From Chloroflexota bacterium (lineage in GTDB: Bacteria > Chloroflexota > Dehalococcoidia > UBA1151 > TMED-70), in the NCBI GenBank assembly GCA_002721875.1, contig PBLU01000008.1, positions 1 through 15,122 of the forward strand: DNA of 15,122 nt, written 5' to 3'. Shown piece after piece: positions 8,684-15,122 of the stretch (the first letter of the stretch is position 1; each line of letters begins with the position of its first letter). Made by a program: the position numbers and the translations under genes. The notes under the pieces are model-generated. The model did no database searches. It was not told the origin of the DNA and saw nothing but the letters and a program-made list of their open reading frames with translations.

Positions 8684-9976
8684 TTAATTTTGAATTAAAG
8701 ATTTCTCTATTTCTTGCTTAAGTTCAACATCTTTCAACATAATTTTCTTTATTTTGTTTACAGAATATATAATGGTCGAGTGATTACGATTACCTAAGAC
8801 TTTTCCTGCCTGAGCCATAGAAAAATTTGACTTTTCAATCAATAAATATGCTGCCACTTGCCTTGCAAAGCTTGTTTTTTTATCAGTTTTTCTTCCAATT
8901 ATTTCTTTCTCAGATATCCCAAACATATATTTCATAAGACCAAATATTTTCTCTTTAGAAATATTAATATCTTTAATATTTTCAAGCTTATAGTCATGAA
9001 GAATGCTTCTAACCATACTTTCGGTAATTTCTGTACTTAATAAATCAGAATGCGCTACAAGTGACTTAATTATTCCTTCAATTTCAGAGAAAGAATCATA
9101 TTTTTTACTACCTATAAAATCAATTAATTCTTCAGAAATATTCACACCGTTCTTTTTGAAAGATTTGGTAATGTATTTTTTAGAGGTTTCTTTGTCAGGT
9201 GTTTGTATTTTTACTATAAGGCCTGATTTCAATATGGAGGTTAGTCTCTTTGATACATCTAGTTTGCTTGGATGGTTATATGAGGTGACAACTATTTGCT
9301 TCCCTGATATTGAGAGTTGATTTATTATGTGAATAAATAATTCAATGGTTTGTTTTTTCCCTACAAAGAAGTCTATATCATCAAGAATAAAAACATCTGC
9401 CTCTCTGTACTTATTCATTTTTTGTGGAGATTTGTTTTTAATTGATTTTACGAATTCATTAACAAAAGTTTCTCCTGAAACTGATAATACCTTGAGTCCT
9501 TTTGTCTTTAAGGTTTTAGCAATAGATTGTATCAAGTGAGTTTTACCAAGACCCCATTCACTATATAAGTATAAAGGATTGTAGATCTCTCCTGGTACTT
9601 CACATATTTTTTTAGCAGCAGCATAAGCTAAATAGTTGGAGCTTCCAGTTATGAAAGACTTAAAATCAAATTTAGGGTTTATCCAACTTCCCTCAATTGT
9701 ACCTTGAGTTGTCTTAGGTCTGTTATTCTTCTCATCTCCATTTAAGGTGTATTGGATTTGATAATTTTTATTACTTGTTTGATAAATTGCATCCTTAATA
9801 GTTTTATTTAATCTCTGAGATAGCATTTCAATAGCAAATATACTTTGAGTAGAAACAACTAACAAGTCTCCAGAGACAGAAACCCCCTCTGTATTTTCTA
9901 ACCAAGTTTTATACGTAGTTTCAGGGACTACCATCTCAAGGTATCCTAATGAGGCAGACCATATTTTATTCGCCAA
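8684..9976 (-). CDS. dnaA: Divergent chromosomal replication initiator DnaA
   Basis: A 430-residue DnaA. Domain I (about 1-79) and a short linker precede the AAA+ domain. Walker A is SEWGLGKT (139-146, K145), with Ser replacing the first Gly. Walker B is ILDDIDFF (D199, D200). Sensor I is TSYNHPS rather than TSDRPPK. Box VII reads KRLTSILKSG: R244 is kept, but the position of the arginine finger (R285 in E. coli) is I248. In EIEGIIKSLV the sensor II arginine is S305. Domain IV (about 335-430) keeps ARQVAAYL and a recognisable signature (GNRNHSTII, usually GGRDHTTV). The TTG at 9976 has only a weak GGA upstream. A CTG at 9988 has AAGGGG six bases before it and would give an N-terminus resembling B. 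subtilis DnaA. Single-gene unit, upstream of and parallel to obg. Confidence 0.93.
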   Translation of the reverse strand: MANKIWSASLGYLEMVVPETTYKTWLENTEGVSVSGDLLVVSTQSIFAIEMLSQRLNKTIKDAIYQTSNKNYQIQYTLNGDEKNNRPKTTQGTIEGSWINPKFDFKSFITGSSNYLAYAAAKKICEVPGEIYNPLYLYSEWGLGKTHLIQSIAKTLKTKGLKVLSVSGETFVNEFVKSIKNKSPQKMNKYREADVFILDDIDFFVGKKQTIELFIHIINQLSISGKQIVVTSYNHPSKLDVSKRLTSILKSGLIVKIQTPDKETSKKYITKSFKKNGVNISEELIDFIGSKKYDSFSEIEGIIKSLVAHSDLLSTEITESMVRSILHDYKLENIKDINISKEKIFGLMKYMFGISEKEIIGRKTDKKTSFARQVAAYLLIEKSNFSMAQAGKVLGNRNHSTIIYSVNKIKKIMLKDVELKQEIEKSLIQN

Positions 9977-10225
9977 TATATTATCCAGAATAAACCCCTT
10001 AAGAACAAATTAAATACAAATAAATTTTTGTAAGTAGCGACTATCTGCGACGAAGTATTTTTTGAAAAAAAATTTATATAAAACCTAAATCAAGAAATGA
10101 AGATTAAAGTCCGCATAAAAGAAATAATATTCATTAATTATTTTAAATAAAAGCCTTTTAAATTCATATAATTGATGAGTTTTTAGCAAAAACAAAAGAA
10201 TTTGAATAAAAATAGTAATTCTCAA

Positions 10226-10252
10226 ATTGAGATATTAATTATTGAGACATTA
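10226..10252. repeat. Near-identical 12-bp direct repeat upstream of fmt
   Basis: ATTGAGATATTA (10226-10237) and ATTGAGACATTA (10241-10252) differ at one base and are 15 bases apart start to start. The first overlaps an odd inverted repeat, CTCAA-A-TTGAG (10221-10231). Position just upstream of the fmt -10 candidates suggests a regulatory or replication-related site. Function unknown. Confidence 0.45.
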
Positions 10253-10259
10253 GCGCCAT

Positions 10260-10284
10260 TATAATAATAAGAGTTAAATATAAT
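10260..10284 (+). promoter_or_regulatory. Candidate -10 elements for fmt
   Basis: Two perfect TATAAT hexamers occur, at 10260-10265 and 10279-10284. Neither has a strong -35 at 17 bases; TTGAGA at 10242-10247 is too close to the first (12 bases). Start from the second would leave a leader of only about six bases before the fmt ATG at 10297, which also lacks a clear ribosome site nearby. Chance is a real alternative in this AT-rich stretch. Confidence 0.3.
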
Positions 10285-10296
10285 TATTAATGATTT

Positions 10297-11208
10297 ATGA
10301 ACATTGTTTTTTTTGGAACGCCTCCATCAATTAAGCCTATTTTAAATTCTGTTATTACAAATCACAGAATTATAGGAATAGTGTCCAAAAAAGTTCCTAA
10401 AAAAACAAAAAGAAGAAAATTCAAAGAATCTGAATTGAAAAGATTTTCAAATGAGAAAAATATTCCTTATTTTGATCCAACTAAAATTGATGAAAGTTTT
10501 TCAAGTGAATTAAGAAAACTTAATCCTGATATTTTTCTTGTATGTGCATTTGGCTCTATATTATCTGAAAAAATCATTAATATTCCTAAATTTGGATCTG
10601 TAAATATTCATCCATCTTTATTACCTAAATATAGAGGACCATCACCTATTCAAAGCTCTATACTAAATCTTGATAGGGAATCAGGATATTCAATAATAAA
10701 AATGGATAAAGGCATTGATACAGGCGATATATTATATAGAAGCCAACCTATAAAATTGAATAAAAATGAAAAATATGAAGATTTATTAAATATTCTACTT
10801 TACGAATCATCAAAAGGCATTAATTTGGCCATAGAAAATTTGGTAAATAACCAAAACATAAAAAAACAAGAAGATAAGCAAGCATCATATACCAAAATTA
10901 TAAAAAAACATGAGGGTCATATAGATTGGCAGGATAGCGCTGAAAAGATAGAGGCTAAATTTAGAGCTTTCTATAGTTGGCCTCAAGTATATTCTTTTCA
11001 TAACAATAAAAGATTTAAGATTTTGGATATGAAAGTAACTGATTATTTATCTGAGTTTAGTGGAAAAATTAGTAAATTCAAGGGTAGTATTTTAGTAGAT
11101 ACTAAAACTACAAAAATAATTATTAATAAAATTCAATTTGATGGAAAGAATCCAATAGATGCGCTCCCTTATTTTGGAAATTTTGATTTATCAAAAATAA
11201 ATCTATAA
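10297..11208 (+). CDS. fmt: Methionyl-tRNA formyltransferase
   Basis: A 303-residue enzyme that formylates initiator Met-tRNA using 10-formyl-tetrahydrofolate. The N-terminal Rossmann domain begins MNIVFFGTPPS. The formyltransferase signature VNIHPSLLPKYRGPSPIQ (102-119) contains catalytic N103 and H105, and D141 in GIDTGDIL completes the triad (N106, H108, D144 in E. coli). A C-terminal domain follows, with HIDWQDSAEKIEAKFRAF and SWPQVYSF. Slightly shorter than the usual 310-315 residues. A long Lys/Arg-rich stretch (about 31-49) replaces the usual loop after the first strands. The peptide deformylase gene, often beside fmt, is not here. It leads a plus-strand run with trpB, 47 bases further on. 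Confidence 0.94.
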   Translation: MNIVFFGTPPSIKPILNSVITNHRIIGIVSKKVPKKTKRRKFKESELKRFSNEKNIPYFDPTKIDESFSSELRKLNPDIFLVCAFGSILSEKIINIPKFGSVNIHPSLLPKYRGPSPIQSSILNLDRESGYSIIKMDKGIDTGDILYRSQPIKLNKNEKYEDLLNILLYESSKGINLAIENLVNNQNIKKQEDKQASYTKIIKKHEGHIDWQDSAEKIEAKFRAFYSWPQVYSFHNNKRFKILDMKVTDYLSEFSGKISKFKGSILVDTKTTKIIINKIQFDGKNPIDALPYFGNFDLSKINL

Positions 11209-11255
11209 AAATTAATTTATTAGTTTGATATCCTGAAAGTATAAAGAATTAAATT

Positions 11256-12455
11256 ATGACTTCAAAAAATATAAATAAACCGTCCATCAATGGAAGATTT
11301 GGTAAATTTGGTGGTAAGTTTGTGCCAGAAACACTAATGTCTTCACTCAAAGAAATTGAAGAAGCTTATGAAAAATATTCTAAAGATAATTCTTTTTGGG
11401 AGGAATTGACCGACTTACAAAATGACTTTATTGGTAGGCCAACTCCATTATATTACGCAAAAAACTTATCAGAAAAGCTAAACCAAAAAATTTGGATTAA
11501 AAGAGAAGATTTAGCTCATACAGGTGCTCATAAGATTAATAATGCAATTGGCCAAGCCTTGCTTGCAAAAAGAATCGGGAAAAAAAGAATAATTGCAGAA
11601 ACAGGTGCTGGTCAACACGGAGTTGCCACAGCCACAGCCTGTTCGATGCTAAACCTTGAATGTATTGTATATATGGGTGAAGAAGATATTAAAAGACAAG
11701 CTCCTAATATTTATAGAATGGAAATGCTTGGAGCAAAAGTTGTCCCTGTTACCTCTGGTTCTAAAACATTAAAAGATGCTGTAAATGAAGCGATTAGAGA
11801 TTGGGTCACTAATGTGGAAAGTACATATTATATTATTGGAAGTGCTGTAGGGCCTCATCCATACCCATATATTGTTAGAGAATTTCAGTCTATTATAGGA
11901 ATTGAATCTAGAAAACAAATTATAGAAAAAACAGGAAGCCTTCCTAATTATGTTTTGGCTTGTGTTGGTGGAGGTTCTAATGCAATTGGAATTTTCTCAG
12001 CTTTTATAGATGATTTAGAGGTATCACTCATAGGTATTGAGGCGAGTGGAGAAGGTATAGACACCCAAAAACATGCTGCAACCCTAACTAAAGGAACTCC
12101 TGGAATATTACATGGATCCCTAAGCTATGTATTACAAGATAAATTTGGTCAAATTCAGGAGGCTCACTCAATTTCAGCAGGTCTTGATTATCCAGGTGTT
12201 GGTCCTGAGCATTCAAACCTAAAAGATATTGAAAGAGCACAATATTACTCTGCTACTGATACTCAAGCTTTGAAAGGCTTTAAGTTATTGTCAGTAGAGG
12301 AAGGAATAATTCCTGCTTTAGAGCCAGCTCATGCTTTAGGATTTTTGACAAATTGGTCAAAAGAAATACCTAAAGAACAGACAATTCTTTTTTTACTCTC
12401 AGGTCGAGGTGATAAAGATCTAGAAACAGTATCAAAAAAAATGGAATCATTATAA
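11256..12455 (+). CDS. trpB: Tryptophan synthase beta chain
   Basis: A 399-residue PLP enzyme that condenses indole and serine to tryptophan, normally as an alpha2beta2 complex with TrpA. PLP binds at K93 in [10 protein letters not shown], the catalytic glutamate is E115 in AETGAGQHG, and GGGSNAIG forms the phosphate cradle. The N-terminus [16 protein letters not shown] is that of the standard TrpA-dependent TrpB1 type; length (about 395-405) agrees. Neither trpA nor any other trp gene adjoins it, which is uncommon. The ATG at 11256 has only a weak AAAGA upstream. No leader peptide or attenuator is visible in the 47-base gap after fmt. Confidence 0.97.
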   Translation: MTSKNINKPSINGRFGKFGGKFVPETLMSSLKEIEEAYEKYSKDNSFWEELTDLQNDFIGRPTPLYYAKNLSEKLNQKIWIKREDLAHTGAHKINNAIGQALLAKRIGKKRIIAETGAGQHGVATATACSMLNLECIVYMGEEDIKRQAPNIYRMEMLGAKVVPVTSGSKTLKDAVNEAIRDWVTNVESTYYIIGSAVGPHPYPYIVREFQSIIGIESRKQIIEKTGSLPNYVLACVGGGSNAIGIFSAFIDDLEVSLIGIEASGEGIDTQKHAATLTKGTPGILHGSLSYVLQDKFGQIQEAHSISAGLDYPGVGPEHSNLKDIERAQYYSATDTQALKGFKLLSVEEGIIPALEPAHALGFLTNWSKEIPKEQTILFLLSGRGDKDLETVSKKMESL

Positions 12456-12463
12456 ATTTTTAG

Positions 12464-12469
12464 TATAAT
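12464..12469 (+). promoter_or_regulatory. Possible -10 element for the CoA-transferase gene
   Basis: A perfect TATAAT lies between trpB and the CoA-transferase gene, about 25-30 bases before the start, but no good -35 accompanies it. The same stretch can pair ATAATT with AATTAT as a weak all-AT hairpin. No convincing terminator follows trpB, so readthrough is possible. Confidence 0.25.
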
Positions 12470-12493
12470 TCTATAAAATTATTTGTAGGAAAT

Positions 12494-13783
12494 ATGAAAA
12501 TGAAATCTAATGGTCCGCTATCAGATATAACTGTTTTGGAGTTTGGAAATTTTGTTGCTGGGCCCACTGCAGGTCAACTTCTTTCTGATTTAGGCGCAAA
12601 TGTAATTAAGATTGAACCACCTATGGGAGAGCCTTGGAGACATGCTTCCCCTTCTGTACCACCTGGAGAAAGCAGGCTATTTATTGCACTGAATAGAGGG
12701 AAAAAGAGTGTATGCATAGATTTAAAGTCAGAAGAAGGGCAGGAAGTTTGCCACCGTTTAGTTTCCGAAGCGGATGCTGTTATATCTAATAACAGAAAAG
12801 ATACCTCAGAAAAGTTAAAGTATGATTATAGATCTCTATCTAAAATAAATCCAAAATTAGTGTATGTAGAATCAACAGCATATGGCTCTTTAGGCGATAA
12901 AGCAGCAGAACCAGGTTTTGATCTAATTATGCAAGCATACACAGGAATTATGTCGACGGAAAACAAAATTTATCATGGAGCACCAAGTGCAGTAAAATCA
13001 TCTTCATACATTGATTATTCTACAGGTTATGCAATGGCACTGGGAGTTGTTTCTGGTGTTCATCAAGCTAGATTGACTGGTCAAGGAGTCTTATTACAAA
13101 CAAGCTTGTTAGCTCAAGCATTATCCATGCAAGCCATGCAAGTTGCTGAAATAGAAAACGATTTAAGCCCTGCACAGAAATGGCTAGAAAATAAAAAAGA
13201 TAACATGATAAAAAATGAAACTCCTTTTGAAGATATACAAGAAGACTATATTTCCCAAGCTGGAGCGCCTCAAATAGCCCAATATTATAGAGCTTATAAA
13301 ACTAAAAATGGAGCTTTGGCTCTCGGGTGTTTGGCTATGCATGCTAGGAAAAGAATAAGTAGTTTATTTGATCTAGAAGATGTTAGATTCGATCTTTCAA
13401 AAAAGTTTTCAGAAGAAGAGCTGCTTAAAATTGGAAAAGAATTTGAATCTAAAATGGAGTCAAAATTTCTGAAAAAAAATACAGATGAATGGATTATGTT
13501 CTTAAGGTCCCATGATATACCTTGTGAGCCCATGCAATTCACAGAAGAGTTACTTGATAATAAGCAAGCTATAAAAAATAAATATGTTATTGAGCTTGAT
13601 CATAAAACAGGAGGAAAAGTTAGGTCGAGCGGTCCGATATTTAATGTATCCACGGGTAATGCAAAATTATCTAGTGCTCCTTTATTAGGTGAAAATACAA
13701 AAGAAGTTCTCAGTTCAATTGGCTATGAAGATTCATATATAGAAGAGTTGATATCAAAAAAAATCATAGGGAAAAATCTTTAA
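12494..13783 (+). CDS. Family III (CaiB/BaiF-type) CoA-transferase
   Basis: A 429-residue class III CoA-transferase. This family moves CoA between carboxylic acids through an aspartyl anhydride/thioester. The N-terminal fold shows LSDITVLEFGNFVAGPTAGQ and DLGANVIKIEPPMGEPWR, followed by ALNRGKKSVCIDLKS. The catalytic aspartate is D143 in GFDLIMQAYTG. Typical central segments follow (GVVSGVHQARLTGQG). The upstream AGGA is only three bases from the ATG at 12494 but nine from an in-frame ATG at 12500, so the latter (giving MKSNGPLSD) may be the real start. Substrates cannot be told: family members act on carnitine, formate/oxalate, bile acids, aromatic acids and alpha-methylacyl-CoA racemisation. 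No partner enzyme is adjacent. Its end overlaps the small minus-strand ORF by four bases. Confidence 0.93.
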   Translation: MKMKSNGPLSDITVLEFGNFVAGPTAGQLLSDLGANVIKIEPPMGEPWRHASPSVPPGESRLFIALNRGKKSVCIDLKSEEGQEVCHRLVSEADAVISNNRKDTSEKLKYDYRSLSKINPKLVYVESTAYGSLGDKAAEPGFDLIMQAYTGIMSTENKIYHGAPSAVKSSSYIDYSTGYAMALGVVSGVHQARLTGQGVLLQTSLLAQALSMQAMQVAEIENDLSPAQKWLENKKDNMIKNETPFEDIQEDYISQAGAPQIAQYYRAYKTKNGALALGCLAMHARKRISSLFDLEDVRFDLSKKFSEEELLKIGKEFESKMESKFLKKNTDEWIMFLRSHDIPCEPMQFTEELLDNKQAIKNKYVIELDHKTGGKVRSSGPIFNVSTGNAKLSSAPLLGENTKEVLSSIGYEDSYIEELISKKIIGKNL

Positions 13784-14016
13784 TAACTACTTAATATTTT
13801 TTGTGAATAAATAGATAATTTTAATTTTGGTTTTCTTTTTTCTGATTGAAATCTTAAGCATTTTCTCTCTTCAACTTTGTTTGGACGTTTGGTGCTTATA
13901 AAACAAGCATAAAAATAACCACAATGTTCTGGAATACATAAGATTTTATTTTGTATTTTAGGACCTGAAAATCTTGGATTGGAAGCCAGCTTAATTTTTT
14001 TAGAAATCTCTTTCAT
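13780..14016 (-). CDS. Small basic cysteine-containing protein, unknown
   Basis: I do not recognise this 78-residue protein. It is strongly basic (Lys/Arg-rich at both ends) and has four cysteines with one histidine nearby: C27, H31, C32, C38 and C53, which could bind a metal. No membrane segment or signal peptide is evident. It starts with ATG at 14016 without a visible ribosome site, 38 bases after the EamA-type gene on the same strand, and ends convergently with the CoA-transferase gene, overlapping by four bases. No competing gene occupies the stretch, and 78 open codons are moderately unlikely by chance in DNA this AT-rich. It may equally be a remnant or a spurious ORF. Confidence 0.4.
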   Translation of the reverse strand: MKEISKKIKLASNPRFSGPKIQNKILCIPEHCGYFYACFISTKRPNKVEERKCLRFQSEKRKPKLKLSIYSQKILSSY

Positions 14017-14054
14017 ATTTATATTTTAGATAATCTGATCATAATATTTCTACA

Positions 14055-14957
14055 TTACTGTCTATTTTTAAAAGCTAAATAAGAACCTGATAAAACAAAG
14101 ATAGTTGCAAAAACAAGTTCAAATCCAGGAATTTCACCTAAAACGATCCAAGCTAATATAACACCGAAAACTGGTTGAGAAATATTAATAATCAATATTC
14201 TCGAAGGTAAATATTTTTTCATAAGCCATGTTTGTCCTATAAACCCGAAACCTGCAATAATAACTCCTTGATAGAATAGGGCAATTATAAGGTTATATGA
14301 AATCGAGAAATTTGAACTTTCAAATAGTTGAGAAAAAATAAAAAAAGTAAAGGTTCCAACTAAGGCTTGGGTATATAAAATCTTAATTTCTGCCTGATTT
14401 AAGCCTTGTGATATTTGTGAAATGTAAATTTGTCTTGCCCCAAGTAACATTGCTGAAGTTAACATTAGAAGATCACCAATTAGATAATTATTACTTGAGT
14501 TTGAAATTGACTCCCAAAAAAGAATTATTACCCCCATATAAGCAATAATCATTCCAAAAATCTTAAATCTAGTTAATTTATCCTTTGGAATAAATAAATG
14601 AGAAAAAATCGATGCCCACAATGGAAAAGTTGTAATCATAATTACACCATGACCCCCTGAGGTATAATTTTGACCAATATTCATAAATCCTAACTGTACA
14701 GAAAATAATAATCCTGTTCCAATCAATGGGATAACATCACTTTTTTTGAACTTTACAGCCTCCTTATTATATAAAGACCATAATATTGCTACTATTCCTC
14801 CAAGTACAAATCTCATCCATCCAAGCCTTAAGGGAGGTGCATCTTCTAGTCCAACTTTTATAGATATAGGGTTACCTGACCAAAGTATTGACAATATAAA
14901 TGCTAAAGTTATTCCCTTCTTATCTGGGCTTATTCGTTTTTCGAAATTAATTGACAA
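14055..14957 (-). CDS. EamA-type (DMT superfamily) permease
   Basis: A 300-residue inner-membrane protein of the drug/metabolite transporter superfamily with about ten hydrophobic helices in two EamA repeats (about 16-142 and 160-298). Typical features are the first helix ILSILWSGNPISIKVGL, the PPLRLGWMRFVLGG segment, and the final repeat ending LGEIPGFELVFATIFVLSGSYLAF. Members export amino acids, metabolites or drugs, or take up small solutes; the substrate cannot be predicted. The start is TTG at 14957, with no ribosome site visible. No ATG gives an intact first helix, so TTG is the best choice. It is divergent from the probable KDG kinase gene, with 91 bases between them. Confidence 0.88.
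   Translation of the reverse strand: MSINFEKRISPDKKGITLAFILSILWSGNPISIKVGLEDAPPLRLGWMRFVLGGIVAILWSLYNKEAVKFKKSDVIPLIGTGLLFSVQLGFMNIGQNYTSGGHGVIMITTFPLWASIFSHLFIPKDKLTRFKIFGMIIAYMGVIILFWESISNSSNNYLIGDLLMLTSAMLLGARQIYISQISQGLNQAEIKILYTQALVGTFTFFIFSQLFESSNFSISYNLIIALFYQGVIIAGFGFIGQTWLMKKYLPSRILIINISQPVFGVILAWIVLGEIPGFELVFATIFVLSGSYLAFKNRQ
14951..14956 (+). promoter_or_regulatory. Consensus -35 hexamer before the sugar kinase gene
   Basis: TTGACA is a perfect -35 match and overlaps the TTG start codon of the divergent permease gene. The -10 at the right distance is poor (AATATG at 17 bases, TATGTA at 19), so this is tentative. If used, the kinase promoter would lie over the permease start, allowing interference between the two. 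Confidence 0.25.
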
Positions 14958-15048
14958 ATTTTTTTTAGGAAAGAATATGTATTTTATTTTTCAAATCATA
15001 ATTGTATATTTGAATAAATACAGAAATAAAAGGGGGTTTTTTAAAGAA

Positions 15049-15122
15049 ATGAATAAAATAGTTACATTTGGAGAAATTTTACTCAGGCTAACTACAATCA
15101 ACAAAGAAAGATTTTCGCAATC
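15049..15122 (+). CDS. kdgK: PfkB-family kinase, probably 2-keto-3-deoxygluconate kinase, 5' part
   Basis: Only the first 24 codons are in the window. They read MNKIVTFGEILLRLTTINKE and continue RFSQ. VTFGEIxLRL followed by a short loop and RF is the characteristic N-terminus of PfkB-family KDG kinases, which phosphorylate 2-keto-3-deoxygluconate in Entner-Doudoroff and uronate catabolism. A ribokinase or fructokinase of the same family is the alternative. AGGGGG at 15031-15036 lies 12 bases upstream of the ATG, with AAAGAA nearer. Confidence 0.75.
   Translation, partial: MNKIVTFGEILLRLTTINKERFSQ

Larger units (their letters stand above)
9977..10296. other. AT-rich region between divergent dnaA and fmt
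   Basis: This 320-base gap holds no supported gene or RNA. It contains the dnaA leader, with AAGGGG (10000 to 9995, minus), a DnaA-box-like TTATCCAGA at 9981-9989 (one mismatch), and GCGAC twice ten bases apart (10037-10041, 10047-10051). It also holds a pair of 12-base repeats near 10226-10252. The position beside dnaA makes it an origin candidate, but I see no cluster of good DnaA boxes. Confidence 0.5.

Noticed and set aside
9003..9539. Plus-strand open frames of 105 and 64 codons
   Set aside because: Both lie entirely inside dnaA on the opposite strand, covering conserved AAA+ motifs; they look like AT-rich shadows with no ribosome sites.
9977..10296. Replication origin next to dnaA
   Set aside because: Only one DnaA-box-like site with a mismatch is visible; no box cluster or skew information, so not called as an origin.
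13294..13542. Minus-strand 82-codon open frame
   Set aside because: Wholly antisense within the CoA-transferase gene, Ser-rich, with no independent support.

Overview
The window is AT-rich chromosomal DNA (G+C about one third) from a free-living bacterium. It is densely packed: genes often overlap by a few bases or sit one base apart, and alternative TTG starts are used. All recognisable genes are core or metabolic; I see no phage, transposon, CRISPR or RNA genes. Obg with a C-terminal OCT domain lies directly next to nadD. With a type II haloacid dehalogenase, a family III CoA-transferase and a probable KDG kinase, this resembles streamlined marine Chloroflexota (SAR202-like Dehalococcoidia). 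That placement is an inference from gene content only, at roughly 40% confidence.

Layout. (1) 1-3185, minus strand: an operon for a 2-oxoacid (pyruvate/acetoin-type) dehydrogenase, in the order E1-alpha, E1-beta, an L-2-haloacid-dehalogenase-like HAD enzyme, then E2 (cut off by the window edge). (2) 3186-3423: a divergent regulatory region with short repeats, palindromes and a (CG)6 tract just before gyrB. (3) 3424-5814, plus strand: gyrB with a long insert in its C-terminal half. (4) 5803-8555, minus strand: a tightly coupled operon, obg - nadD - pyrE - MazG-like NTP pyrophosphatase, whose end overlaps the end of gyrB. (5) 8556-8683: a promoter-bearing spacer with repeats. (6) 8684-9976 (or 9988), minus strand: a divergent dnaA. 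(7) 9977-10296: an AT-rich intergenic region. (8) 10297-13783, plus strand: fmt, trpB and a CaiB/BaiF CoA-transferase. (9) 13780-14957, minus strand: a small unrecognised basic protein and an EamA-type permease. (10) 15049-15122, plus strand: the first 24 codons of a PfkB-family, probably KDG, kinase.

How the parts fit. The first operon would oxidise a 2-oxoacid or acetoin to an acyl-CoA. The embedded HAD enzyme could supply 2-hydroxyacids, one oxidation step from 2-oxoacids, by dehalogenation. gyrB, dnaA and obg act in replication, supercoiling and ribosome/cell-cycle control. nadD and pyrE make NAD and UMP, and the MazG-like protein cleans nucleotide pools.

The strongest unusual signal is that two P-loop NTPases in neighbouring genes, DnaA and Obg, keep their fold and end domains but have lost residues normally essential for nucleotide sensing. 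DnaA lacks the arginine finger, the sensor II arginine and the usual sensor I residues. Obg has altered G1, G3, G4 and G5 motifs. The gyrB leader, with a Z-DNA-prone (CG)6 tract beside repeated ATAGTAT half-sites, is the most striking non-coding element.
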